Source: Candidatus Colenecus caballi
Lineage (GTDB): Bacteria > Bacteroidota > Bacteroidia > Bacteroidales > Bacteroidaceae
Length of the DNA stretch: 64,000 nt
Assembly: GCA_018065615.1 (NCBI GenBank)
Contig: JAGHSY010000068.1
Location: 1 to 64,000 of the forward strand
Direction of reading: 5' to 3'
This document shows positions 44,509-53,267 of this stretch, piece after piece. A program made the position numbers and the translations under genes. Within the stretch, counting starts at the first letter, position 1; each line of letters starts with the position of its first letter. The notes below the pieces were generated by a model. It was not told where the DNA came from. It searched no databases and was given only the letters and a program-made list of their open reading frames with translations.

Positions 44509-45909
44509 ATGATGAAGGGAGCTGAACTGACAAACCAATGGAGCCTGTGTCTGGATTTCATCCGTGACAACGTCTCGAAGTCCGTCTTCGATGCGTGGTT
44601 TTCCGTCATCAGTCCTGTGTCATTGGAAAACGGCGAACTTCTCATCCAGGTTCCAAGTTACTTCGTATATGAATACCTTGAGCAGAACTGTCTTGAAGTC
44701 ATCAAGGCTGCTGTCACCAAGATATTCGGAAAAGGGACAAGACTTATGTACAACATCCTTACAGACAAGGACAACAACATAAGTCAGGATATAAGTTCCA
44801 CCGGTTCGGTATCACCGGTAAAAGGCGCCGCTTTGATCGGCAACAAGGCTCCGGCTCCATCGGACGCACCGCTGGTTCAGGATCTCAATCCGCAGCTTGA
44901 CCCCAACTACAATTTTGACAACTTTGTTGAGGGCACAAGCAACAAGCTTGCCAGAACAGCAGGTGAAACCATTGCCCTCAATCCGGCCAACACCGCATTC
45001 AATCCTCTGTTCATTTACGGTTCGTCAGGTGTAGGCAAGACCCATCTTGTCAACGCCATAGGTATGAGAATCAAGGAACTGCATCCGGAAAAGAGAGTCC
45101 TGTACATATCAGCACATCTGTTCATGGTACAGTATGTTGACTCCGTCAGGAAGAACTCCACAAATGACTTCATCCACTTTTACCAGTCAATTGACGTGCT
45201 GATAATAGATGACATGCAGGAAATGGCAGGACAGCCAAAGACTCAGAATACATTCTTCCACATATTCAACCATCTGCATCTGAACCACAAGCAGATCATA
45301 ATGACCAGTGACCGTCCTCCAAAAGACATGAAGGACCTTGAAGAAAGACTGATTACGCGCTTCAAGTGGGGACTGGTTGCAGAGCTTGAAAGGCCGGACC
45401 TGAATTTGAGAAAGGACATTCTCAGAGAAAAGACCAGACGTGACGGCCTCAAGTTCCCGGAACCGGTAATTGAATACATTGCCAAGAATGTTACGGACAA
45501 TGTCAGAGACCTTGAAGGCGTGATTGTGTCACTTATGGCACACTCCACAATATACGGAAAGGAAATAGACCTTGGCCTTACACAGGACGTAATAGAAAAG
45601 ACCAGCAGGCACAAGCAGAAGCCTATCACAATTGACAGTATTATCAGCAAAGTCTGTGAATACTACAACGTTGAAACTGATTCCATTCAGTCAAAGTCAA
45701 GAAAGCACGAAATTGTCCAGGTAAGACAGATCAGCATGTATCTTGCAAAAAAATATCTCGACTATTCGACTTCAAAGATTGGAGCGTTCATTGGAAAGAG
45801 AGACCATGCCACTGTCCTGCATGCATGCAACATGGTACGTGACCAGATTCAGGTAGATAAGAATTTCAAACTGGATCTTGAAAATATTGAAAGCGGATTA
45901 CGCTGCTGA
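44509..45909 (+). CDS. dnaA: chromosomal replication initiator protein DnaA
   Basis: Opens the replication origin. 466 residues with all four domains: N-terminal helper-binding domain (about 1-80), a variable linker (about 80-125), the AAA+ core with Walker A GSSGVGKTHL and Walker B LIIDDMQE, and the C-terminal box-binding domain with RQISMYLAKKY and the GKRDHATVLHA signature. Two successive ATGs exist at the start. The DnaA-box cluster lies directly upstream, consistent with autoregulation. A terminator follows. Confidence 0.97.
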   Translation: MMKGAELTNQWSLCLDFIRDNVSKSVFDAWFSVISPVSLENGELLIQVPSYFVYEYLEQNCLEVIKAAVTKIFGKGTRLMYNILTDKDNNISQDISSTGSVSPVKGAALIGNKAPAPSDAPLVQDLNPQLDPNYNFDNFVEGTSNKLARTAGETIALNPANTAFNPLFIYGSSGVGKTHLVNAIGMRIKELHPEKRVLYISAHLFMVQYVDSVRKNSTNDFIHFYQSIDVLIIDDMQEMAGQPKTQNTFFHIFNHLHLNHKQIIMTSDRPPKDMKDLEERLITRFKWGLVAELERPDLNLRKDILREKTRRDGLKFPEPVIEYIAKNVTDNVRDLEGVIVSLMAHSTIYGKEIDLGLTQDVIEKTSRHKQKPITIDSIISKVCEYYNVETDSIQSKSRKHEIVQVRQISMYLAKKYLDYSTSKIGAFIGKRDHATVLHACNMVRDQIQVDKNFKLDLENIESGLRC

Positions 45910-45931
45910 CCGCATTAATCCACAATCATTG

Positions 45932-45959
45932 AAAAGCGGTGAAGACACACCGCTTTTTT
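45932..45959 (+). terminator. intrinsic terminator of dnaA
   Basis: AAAGCGGTG (45933-45941) pairs with CACCGCTTT (45948-45956), six-base loop AAGACA, then a T run. It lies 23 bp behind the dnaA stop. The remaining gap to nrdJ (45960-46229) is AT-rich, holds no gene, and contains the nrdJ promoter and leader hairpin. Confidence 0.88.
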
Positions 45960-46156
45960 CATGTCCTGATTCACCATTATAATCCATCCCCAAAAGCGCT
46001 GTTCATAACAGACTTTATCCGTTTTGGGAAACTTTTACATGTAAGACATTTTTTATTTAGCTGATTACAAGCATTATAATTTGTTAAAATGGAAAACTTA
46101 CAAATCTGTTGAAAACTTTAATTTAAAAATTTGTTTTCATTTTCAAAGTCTATTTT

Positions 46157-46164
46157 TACATTTG
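46157..46164 (+). promoter_or_regulatory. -7 box of nrdJ-folB
   Basis: TACATTTG. A TTTG lies 23 bp upstream, slightly wider than usual. Transcription would start near 46170 and give a leader of about 60 nt. Confidence 0.55.
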
Positions 46165-46175
46165 TAGTGTCGAAC

Positions 46176-46202
46176 GGCTCCTGCCATCAGGAGTTGTTTT
46201 TT
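46176..46202 (+). promoter_or_regulatory. leader hairpin with U-run before nrdJ (attenuator-like)
   Basis: CTCCTG (46178-46183) pairs with CAGGAG (46188-46193) around CCAT; two G-T pairs extend it to 46176-46195. TTG-free T run follows at 46197-46202. It has the form of an intrinsic terminator, placed between the promoter and the ATG at 46230. No cobalamin riboswitch fits in so short a leader. Confidence 0.55.
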
Positions 46203-46229
46203 GTGTGATCAAACTAACTACTGACAATA

Positions 46230-48806
46230 ATGACCGACAAAAAACAGACCTACACATTTGACGAAGCGTTCAAGGCTTCTGTCGAATACTTTGGCGGAGA
46301 CGAACTTGCCGCAAAGGTATGGGTGAACAAGTATGCCGTAAAGGATTCATTCGGCAACATCTATGAGAAGACTCCTGATGACATGCACTGGAGAATTGCA
46401 AATGAGATTGCGCGTGTTGAACAGAAATACGCCAACCCCATCAGCGCCCAGCAGCTGCACGACCTGCTGGCCGGCTTCAAGCACATTGTTCCGCAGGGCA
46501 GTCCTATGACAGGTATTGGAAACAACTACCAGATTGCATCACTTTCAAACTGTTTTGTCATCGGAAATGAAGGCAATGCTGACTCTTACGGTGCCATCAT
46601 GAAGGTCGATGAAGAACAGGTCCAGCTCATGAAGCGCCGCGGAGGCGTAGGTCATGACCTTTCACATATACGCCCTAAAGGTTCTCCGGTAAAGAATTCG
46701 GCTCTGACATCGACAGGTCTGGTTCCCTTCATGGAACGTTTCTCGAACTCTACCCGTGAAGTGGCACAGGACGGACGTCGCGGGGCACTCATGCTCAGCG
46801 TGTCAATCAAGCATCCTGACTCGGAATCATTCATTGACGCAAAGATGACCAGCGGAAAGGTTACTGGCGCCAACGTATCGGTCAAGATAGATGACGATTT
46901 CATGAAGGCTGCCATTGAAGGCCGCAAATACATGCAGCAGTATCCTATTGTTCCAGACAGTCCGTTATATACAAAGGAGGTCGATGCTTCTGAACTGTGG
47001 AAGAAGATTGTCCACAACGCATGGAAATCGGCTGAACCCGGCGTCCTTTTCTGGGATACCATTACCCGTGAATCAGTGCCCGACTGCTATGCAGACCTTG
47101 GTTTCCGCACCGTGAGCACCAACCCCTGCGGCGAAATTCCGCTCTGTCCGTATGACAGCTGCCGTCTGCTTGCCATCAACCTGTTCTCATACGTGGTGAA
47201 TCCGTTCACTGACAAGGCATACTTTGACTTTGACCTGTTCAAGAGCCACGTTGCAGTTGCACAGCGCATCATGGATGACATCATCGACCTGGAAATAGAA
47301 AAGATCGATGCCATTCAGGCCAAGATTGCAAGTGACCCTGAAGATGAGGAGACAAAGCACACCGAAATCCGACTGTGGGAAAAGATCATGCGCAAGAGCA
47401 CCATGGGCCGCCGTACAGGCGTTGGCATTACCGCCGAAGGTGACATGATTGCCGCCATGGGCCTGCGTTACGGAACAGAAGAGGCCACTGAATTTGCAGA
47501 AAAAGTACAGCGCACGCTTGCTCTGGAAGCTTACCGTTCATCGGTCAACATGGCAAAGGAACGCGGTGCATTTGAAGTCTTCGACTGGAAACGTGAGCAG
47601 AACAACCCGTTCATTCTGCGTATCAAGGAGGCCGATCCCCAGCTCTACGCAGACATGAAGAAGTACGGACGCCGCAACATTGCATGTCTTACCATTGCCC
47701 CCACCGGTACTGTCAGCCTTCTGACCCAGACAACATCAGGCCTGGAGCCGGTATTCATGCCGGTTTACAAGCGCCGCCGCAAGGTCAACCGTGAAGATGA
47801 GAACGCCAAGGTTTCATTCGTTGACGAATCAGGTGACGCCTTTGAAGAATATGTGGTCTATCACCACAAGTTCGTTGACTGGATGAAGACGAACGGCATA
47901 GACACGAACAAGGAATATACGCAGGAGGAACTTGACGAACTGGTTGCAAAGTCACCGTACTACAAGGCTACCGCCCAGGATGTTGACTGGCTCAATAAAG
48001 TCCGCATGCAGGGACGTCTGCAGAAATGGGTTGACCACTCAATCAGCGTAACCATCAACCTGCCGGCTGACGTAACTGAAGAACTTGTCAACGACCTGTA
48101 TGTCGAGGCATGGAAGAGCGGCTGCAAGGGCTGTACCGTATATCGCGAAGGCTCACGTGACGGTGTTCTGATTGATGTCAAGGGTGAAAAGGGCAAGGAC
48201 AAGAAGGATGGCAAGGAACCCACACTGGCACCATGTGACTGCAAGCCCCGTGAAGTTGTCGAGACCCGTCCGCGCATTCTTGAGGCCGATGTGGTCCGTT
48301 TCCAGAACAACAAGGAGAAGTGGGTTGCATTTGTCGGTATCCTTGACGGACGTCCATACGAAATCTTTACCGGTCTTCAGGATGACGATGAAGGCATCAT
48401 GCTGCCCAAGAACGTTGACAAGGGCTGGATCATAAAGAACATCGATGAGGAGACAGGCGCCAAGCGCTATGACTTCCAGTTCACCAACAAGCGCGGCTAC
48501 AAGGTAACCATTGAAGGTCTGTCTGAAAAGTTCGACAAGGAATACTGGAACTATGCCAAGCTCATTTCAGGTGTGCTGCGCTACCAGATGCCGGTTGACC
48601 TGTGCATGAAGCTTATCGGTTCTCTTGACCTTGGCTCAGAGAACATCAACAACTGGAAGAACGGTGTTGAACGCGCCCTGAAGAAATACGTCCAGGACGG
48701 CACTGTAGTAAAGGGCGAAAAGTGTTCCGTATGCGGCAGTGAGTCACTGGTCTATCAGGAAGGATGCCTTATCTGCCAGAACTGCGGATCATCACGTTGC
48801 GGATAA
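46230..48806 (+). CDS. nrdJ: ribonucleotide reductase, class II (adenosylcobalamin-dependent)
   Basis: Makes deoxyribonucleotides using adenosylcobalamin, without oxygen. 858 residues. Signatures: the substrate-site Cys in LSNCFVIGN, NPCGEIPLCPYDSC in the catalytic barrel, TIAPTGTVSLLTQ, and a C-terminal Cys pair region. A zinc-ribbon-like tail (CSVCGSESLV then CLICQNCGSSRCG) supplies redox cysteines. A Lys/Gly/Asp-rich linker (around 650) precedes a Cys-rich joint. folB starts directly after its TAA. B12 must be taken up or made by genes outside the window. Confidence 0.94.
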   Translation: MTDKKQTYTFDEAFKASVEYFGGDELAAKVWVNKYAVKDSFGNIYEKTPDDMHWRIANEIARVEQKYANPISAQQLHDLLAGFKHIVPQGSPMTGIGNNYQIASLSNCFVIGNEGNADSYGAIMKVDEEQVQLMKRRGGVGHDLSHIRPKGSPVKNSALTSTGLVPFMERFSNSTREVAQDGRRGALMLSVSIKHPDSESFIDAKMTSGKVTGANVSVKIDDDFMKAAIEGRKYMQQYPIVPDSPLYTKEVDASELWKKIVHNAWKSAEPGVLFWDTITRESVPDCYADLGFRTVSTNPCGEIPLCPYDSCRLLAINLFSYVVNPFTDKAYFDFDLFKSHVAVAQRIMDDIIDLEIEKIDAIQAKIASDPEDEETKHTEIRLWEKIMRKSTMGRRTGVGITAEGDMIAAMGLRYGTEEATEFAEKVQRTLALEAYRSSVNMAKERGAFEVFDWKREQNNPFILRIKEADPQLYADMKKYGRRNIACLTIAPTGTVSLLTQTTSGLEPVFMPVYKRRRKVNREDENAKVSFVDESGDAFEEYVVYHHKFVDWMKTNGIDTNKEYTQEELDELVAKSPYYKATAQDVDWLNKVRMQGRLQKWVDHSISVTINLPADVTEELVNDLYVEAWKSGCKGCTVYREGSRDGVLIDVKGEKGKDKKDGKEPTLAPCDCKPREVVETRPRILEADVVRFQNNKEKWVAFVGILDGRPYEIFTGLQDDDEGIMLPKNVDKGWIIKNIDEETGAKRYDFQFTNKRGYKVTIEGLSEKFDKEYWNYAKLISGVLRYQMPVDLCMKLIGSLDLGSENINNWKNGVERALKKYVQDGTVVKGEKCSVCGSESLVYQEGCLICQNCGSSRCG

Positions 48807-49175
48807 ATGAGAATAACAGAACAGAGCATAACTGTGAACGGCCTGCGCTTCTACGCCTTCCATGGCGTGGATCCGCAGGAACGCATAGTCGGTGCCTGGT
48901 TCACTGTAGATCTGTACTTTGAACTGAATGCCGTTCCGGCCATAGAGTCCGATGACCTGTCAGGCACGGCCAGCTATGCCGATGCCGCAGAAATTGTCAA
49001 GAGGGAGATGGCTGTTCCATCGGACCTGCTGGAACATGTGGCTGGCAGGATTGCCAAGTCACTTCTTGCAGAAATGCCACTTGTTCAGACAGTCACGGTT
49101 GCCGTCAGCAAGGAAAACCCGCCGGTATGCGCACCATGTGAAAGTTCAACGTTCACACTCACAGCAGAAAGATAG
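48807..49175 (+). CDS. folB: dihydroneopterin aldolase
   Basis: Folate pathway enzyme that cleaves dihydroneopterin to 6-hydroxymethyl-dihydropterin. 122 residues, normal length. Family marks are the N-terminal ITVNGLRFYAFHGVDPQER with the substrate-binding Glu, the YADAAEIVKR helix and the closing strand VTVAVSKENPPV. Its ATG follows the nrdJ TAA directly. A strong terminator follows. Confidence 0.9.
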   Translation: MRITEQSITVNGLRFYAFHGVDPQERIVGAWFTVDLYFELNAVPAIESDDLSGTASYADAAEIVKREMAVPSDLLEHVAGRIAKSLLAEMPLVQTVTVAVSKENPPVCAPCESSTFTLTAER

Positions 49176-49194
49176 TCGTTTTTTATATAGTTCG

Positions 49195-49233
49195 GGACCC
49201 CGTCCACGTGGTGTGGGCGGGGTCCTATTTTTT
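49195..49233 (+). terminator. intrinsic terminator of nrdJ-folB
   Basis: 13-bp GC-rich stem, GGACCCCGTCCAC (49195-49207) with 49213-49225 (one G-T), five-base loop, then a T run. It separates folB from the convergent MFS gene. A 10-bp palindrome TCCTATAGGA lies just behind at 49242-49251. Confidence 0.9.
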
Positions 49234-49259
49234 GCCGATGCTCCTATAGGAACCGGATA

Positions 49260-50678
49260 TCAGTCAACCACAATAGGCTTGTACTTTGGGACCAGAGTCT
49301 TCATGACAATCCAGCCGATCAGATATGCCACTGCGCAGATGCAGAAGACTATCATGTAACCGGCCTCCTTGCCTTCAAAGCCAAGGAAAGTGAAACTTGC
49401 ACCCATGGCTGCGCTCTTGGTGAACAGCATGCCGGCACCCTTGTTGATCATGAATGATGCCAGACCGCCCATGGTAGTGCCCACGCCCGTAATTGTTCCA
49501 ATGGTTGACTTGGGGAACATGTCACCTATGGTAGAATACAGGTTGGCGGACCAGGCCTGATGTCCGGCTCCGGCCAGTCCGATGATGATGGCGGGATACC
49601 ATGCGCTGAAACGTCCCAGCGGCTGTGCGAACAGGGCAAGAAGCGGGAAGAAGGCAAAAATGAGCATGGCCTTCATGCGGCCGGGATATGGCTCCATTCC
49701 TTTCTTCTCAACAAAGTACTTGGGCAGGTATCCGCCGCCGATGCTGACGACAGTCACAATCAGATAAAGCACGAAAATAAGCATGATGGCCTCCTTGGAG
49801 TCCGAACGGTAACCGTACTGGTCCGAAAAATATGCGGGAGCCCAGAACAGGAAGAACCACCATACACCGTCAGTGAAGAACTTGCCGCAGATGAAAGCCC
49901 ATGTCTGACGGAAAGTGAAGCACTTCAGGAAAGGAATGCTCTTTTCCTTCTTTTCAGTCTCAACCGGCGCAGCCGTCTCAGCATCGTCCTGATGGATATA
50001 TGCACGTTCGGCATCATTCACATACTTTGATTTCTCAGGGCTCTGATACAGTCCGAACCAGAAGAACATCCATACAAAGCCAAGAGCACCGATAATGATG
50101 AAGGCCATCTCCCAGCCCCACTTGGCGGCCAGCAGCGGAATTGTTGCAGGAGCCACCAGGGCGCCGACCGATGCGCCGGCGTTGAAAATCGATGTGGCGA
50201 ATGCGCGGTCCTTCTTGGGGAAATATTCTGCGGTCACCTTGATGGCAGCCGGGAAGTTGCCCGATTCTCCAAGCGCCAGCACCATACGGCAGAATATGAA
50301 CAGATAGACCGATGCAGTGGTCACAATCAGTCCGAAAGCGCTGCCCAGCTTCAGGGCGGCCCAACCGCAGGCGGCATGGAGACATGCGCCTATTGACCAG
50401 ATGAATATGGCCCACAGGTAACCTTTTCTGGTACCCAGCCAGTCAATGAACTTGCCGGCAAACAGACATGCCACAGCATAGAAAATCGAAAAGAATCCGG
50501 TAATTGTACCATACTGGCTGTCAGTCCACTGGAAATCCTGGGAAATGAAATCCTTCCAGGTCAGTGAAAGTACTTGACGGTCCATGTAATTGACAGTCGT
50601 AGCAAAGAAAAGCAGCGCCACCATGACCCAACGGAAATTGGTCATCCTTGCGCTTGAAGAATTGGAACTGTTACTCAT
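49260..50678 (-). CDS. MFS transporter, ACS/ExuT-like (hexuronate family)
   Basis: 472-residue inner-membrane transporter with 12 predicted helices in two halves joined by a charged loop at about 215-245 (VETEKKEKS). The N-terminal region NYMDRQVLSLTWKDF and MVLALGESGNFPAAIKV resembles the anion:cation symporters for hexuronates. The true substrate is unknown; no uronate catabolic gene is nearby. It follows murF-alr by 21 bp. Confidence 0.88.
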   Translation of the reverse strand: MSNSSNSSSARMTNFRWVMVALLFFATTVNYMDRQVLSLTWKDFISQDFQWTDSQYGTITGFFSIFYAVACLFAGKFIDWLGTRKGYLWAIFIWSIGACLHAACGWAALKLGSAFGLIVTTASVYLFIFCRMVLALGESGNFPAAIKVTAEYFPKKDRAFATSIFNAGASVGALVAPATIPLLAAKWGWEMAFIIIGALGFVWMFFWFGLYQSPEKSKYVNDAERAYIHQDDAETAAPVETEKKEKSIPFLKCFTFRQTWAFICGKFFTDGVWWFFLFWAPAYFSDQYGYRSDSKEAIMLIFVLYLIVTVVSIGGGYLPKYFVEKKGMEPYPGRMKAMLIFAFFPLLALFAQPLGRFSAWYPAIIIGLAGAGHQAWSANLYSTIGDMFPKSTIGTITGVGTTMGGLASFMINKGAGMLFTKSAAMGASFTFLGFEGKEAGYMIVFCICAVAYLIGWIVMKTLVPKYKPIVVD

Positions 50679-50699
50679 AAGTTATTGGTTAGTTGTTAT

Positions 50700-53168
50700 T
50701 CATTCAGTATAATACACACGCTTCACACGTGTTGAAACGGTAGAAATGATTTCATACGGAATAGTGTCCAGAATGTCTGAAAGGACGTGCACCGGCAGCT
50801 GTGCGCCGAAAATCTCAACGGTGTCACCCTCCTGACAGTCAATGTCCGTGACGTCAATCATACATACATCCATGCATATATTACCGACATAATATGCCTT
50901 ACGGCCATTGACAAGGCAGTATGCGTGTCCGTTGCCCAGATGACGGTCCAGTCCGTCAGCATATCCTATAGGTATGGCGGCAATGCGTGACGGACGGGTA
51001 ATCTGTCCCTTGCGGCTGTAGCCCACAGTCTCGCCCGGTTCCAGATTACGTATCTGAAGAATTGTGGTTTTCAGTGTGCAGACTGTCTCAAGAGGCTGGT
51101 TGTCAAGCGGGTTTATGCCGTACAGACCCAGGCCGAGACGCACCATGTCATTCTGCTGGCCTGTAAAGCGTTCTATGCCGGCCGAATTGCAGATATGGCG
51201 TAATATGTGATGCTTGAATGCAGCCTGAAGTGTATCCGCAGCCTGATTGAAACGCTCTATCTGCAATTGTGTAAAGTCATCGAACCGTTCACTGTCACTG
51301 CCCACAAAATGGGAGAATATCGAACAAGGAATGACTGCAGTCTGACGTTGCAGACGACGTACAAGTTCAGGCATATCCTGCGGGGCAAAGCCCAGACGGT
51401 GCATGCCCGTATCAATCTTAATGTGTATCGGGAAATTGGTTATGCCGTTATGCTCAGCAGCCCTTACAATCGAATCAAGCAGCTGGAAACTGTAAACCTC
51501 AGGTTCAAGTTTCTGGTCAAACAGAGTGTTGAACGACGTGCGTTCCGGATTCATGACCATAATACTGGTGGTTATGCCGGCCTTGCGCAGTTCCCAGCCC
51601 TCATCGGCCACGGCAACAGCCAGATAGTCCACCTGACGGTCCTGCAGTGTCTTTGCCACCTCTATTGCGCCTGAACCGTAGGCCGATGCCTTGACCATGC
51701 ACACAATCTTTGTCTCCGGCTTGAGCATGCTGCGGTAACGCTCCAGATTGTCGGCAATAGCCTGGAGGTTGACTTCCAGAATGGTCTCATGCACCTTCAG
51801 TTCCAGACGTTCGGCAATCTTGTCAAACTGGAACATGCGCGCGCCCTTTATCAGCACCAGTTCGCCGCGCAGGTCATTGACCACATCGGACTTGAGGAAT
51901 TCATCGGTCGTCTCAAAGAAATATGAAACGGGTATTTCAAAGCGTCTGGCCTGGGACGAAATGTCCTTGCCAATGCCTATCAGCTTGCTTATGCCGCGGC
52001 TTTCAGCCAGCTGGGCCACCTTTCTGTATATGTCAGGCACGTTCCAGCCGGACTGCAGGATATCGGACAGGATCAGCGTGCGTGGTCTTACCTTGTCATC
52101 ACGGCGGCGTGCCATGAAATCAAGCGCAATACCTAAAGATGACAGGTCCGAATTGTAGCTGTCATTTATCAGGACGCATCCCTGCTTGCCTTCCTTCACC
52201 TCAAGCCGCATGGCAATGGGTTCCAGATGCGCCATTCTATCAGAAATCTTTTCAGGAGCCACCATCAGGTAAATGCAGACCGCAAGACAGTGGAGCGCAT
52301 TCTCAATTGAGGCGTCATCAATGAAGGGAATGGTGAAACTGTTTTCAAGTCCGATGTAGCGGTATCTGATCTCAGTTGAAGTCTCACCCTTGGTCACAGA
52401 CTGTATGAACAGCGGCTTTTCCTGATTTGTCCTGGACCAGGCTATCTCACGCGCAGTCATGACAGATTTGTCAACGCATGTCTTGACCAGGACATTGTCA
52501 TCGTCATATATGATCACGTCACAGTCCTGGAACAGCTTGAGTTTTTCAATACACTTGTCCTGCATGGACTGGAAATTCTCCTGATGTGCCAGTCCGATGT
52601 TGGATATGATGCCAATGGTCGGTTTGATTATCTTCCACAGCTGGCGCATTTCATCCTTTTTGGATATGCCGGCTTCAAAAATGCCCAGTTCGGTCTGTCT
52701 GTTCAGCAGCCATACAGACAGCGGCACACCAATCTGGGAATTGTAGCTTTTAGGTGAACGGGTAATGGCATAGTCCGGTTCCAGAAGCTGGTACAGCCAT
52801 TCCTTGATGACCGTCTTGCCGTTGCTGCCAGTCACACCTATGACCGGAATGTCAAAATTCTTCCTGTGTTCAGAGGCCAGATGCTGAAGGGCGGCCAGAG
52901 TGTCCCTGACAAGAAGGAAGTTTGACTCCTCATAGTCTTCCATACGGTCTGGCAGACGGCTTACCACAAAGTTTCTTACGCCGCGGTTATACAGGTCACG
53001 GATATAATTGTGACCGTCATTCCTTTTTCCCGTCAACGCAAAGAAAAGTGTTTCGGAAGGGAAGCACAATGAGCGGCTGTCAGTCAGAAGCCATGATATC
53101 TTTGCCGGACAGAAGCCATGTCTCTCAGCCCCTGTCATCACGGTTATTTCATCTATGGAATAAGTCAT
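50700..53168 (-). CDS. murF-alr: bifunctional MurF ligase / alanine racemase
   Basis: 822-residue fusion. The MurF half (about 1-455) adds D-Ala-D-Ala to the muropeptide: ATP loop GVTGSNGKT, MurF start DSRSLCFPSETLFFAL, and NDSYNSDLSSL in the C-terminal ligase domain. The Alr half (about 456-822) makes D-alanine with PLP: the PLP Lys in MVKASAYGSGA, and the racemase Tyr region IPIGYADGLDR. Both enzymes serve one substrate chain, so the fusion links supply with use. Such a fusion is known in Bacteroidetes. It is divergent from dxs. Confidence 0.95.
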   Translation of the reverse strand: MTYSIDEITVMTGAERHGFCPAKISWLLTDSRSLCFPSETLFFALTGKRNDGHNYIRDLYNRGVRNFVVSRLPDRMEDYEESNFLLVRDTLAALQHLASEHRKNFDIPVIGVTGSNGKTVIKEWLYQLLEPDYAITRSPKSYNSQIGVPLSVWLLNRQTELGIFEAGISKKDEMRQLWKIIKPTIGIISNIGLAHQENFQSMQDKCIEKLKLFQDCDVIIYDDDNVLVKTCVDKSVMTAREIAWSRTNQEKPLFIQSVTKGETSTEIRYRYIGLENSFTIPFIDDASIENALHCLAVCIYLMVAPEKISDRMAHLEPIAMRLEVKEGKQGCVLINDSYNSDLSSLGIALDFMARRRDDKVRPRTLILSDILQSGWNVPDIYRKVAQLAESRGISKLIGIGKDISSQARRFEIPVSYFFETTDEFLKSDVVNDLRGELVLIKGARMFQFDKIAERLELKVHETILEVNLQAIADNLERYRSMLKPETKIVCMVKASAYGSGAIEVAKTLQDRQVDYLAVAVADEGWELRKAGITTSIMVMNPERTSFNTLFDQKLEPEVYSFQLLDSIVRAAEHNGITNFPIHIKIDTGMHRLGFAPQDMPELVRRLQRQTAVIPCSIFSHFVGSDSERFDDFTQLQIERFNQAADTLQAAFKHHILRHICNSAGIERFTGQQNDMVRLGLGLYGINPLDNQPLETVCTLKTTILQIRNLEPGETVGYSRKGQITRPSRIAAIPIGYADGLDRHLGNGHAYCLVNGRKAYYVGNICMDVCMIDVTDIDCQEGDTVEIFGAQLPVHVLSDILDTIPYEIISTVSTRVKRVYYTE

Positions 53169-53193
53169 TTTCTCAAGTTTGAGTATATCATGT

Positions 53194-53201
53194 CAAAGAT
53201 A
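53194..53201 (-). promoter_or_regulatory. -7 box of murF-alr
   Basis: Minus strand TATCTTTG, 26 bp before the murF-alr ATG. No convincing -33. Confidence 0.5.
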
Positions 53202-53235
53202 AGCAATAAATAGTACGCAATTGCAGTAAAAATGG

Positions 53236-53243
53236 TATTTTTG
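53236..53243 (+). promoter_or_regulatory. -7 box of dxs
   Basis: TATTTTTG, 25 bp before the dxs ATG at 53268. It lies inside the longer open frame and therefore supports the shorter start. Confidence 0.5.
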
Positions 53244-53267
53244 CCTTTTAAAGAAGTGAATCAGGCA

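Noticed and set aside
46165-46229. Cobalamin riboswitch before nrdJ
   Set aside because: The leader is about 60 nt, too short, and no B12-box-like sequence is seen.
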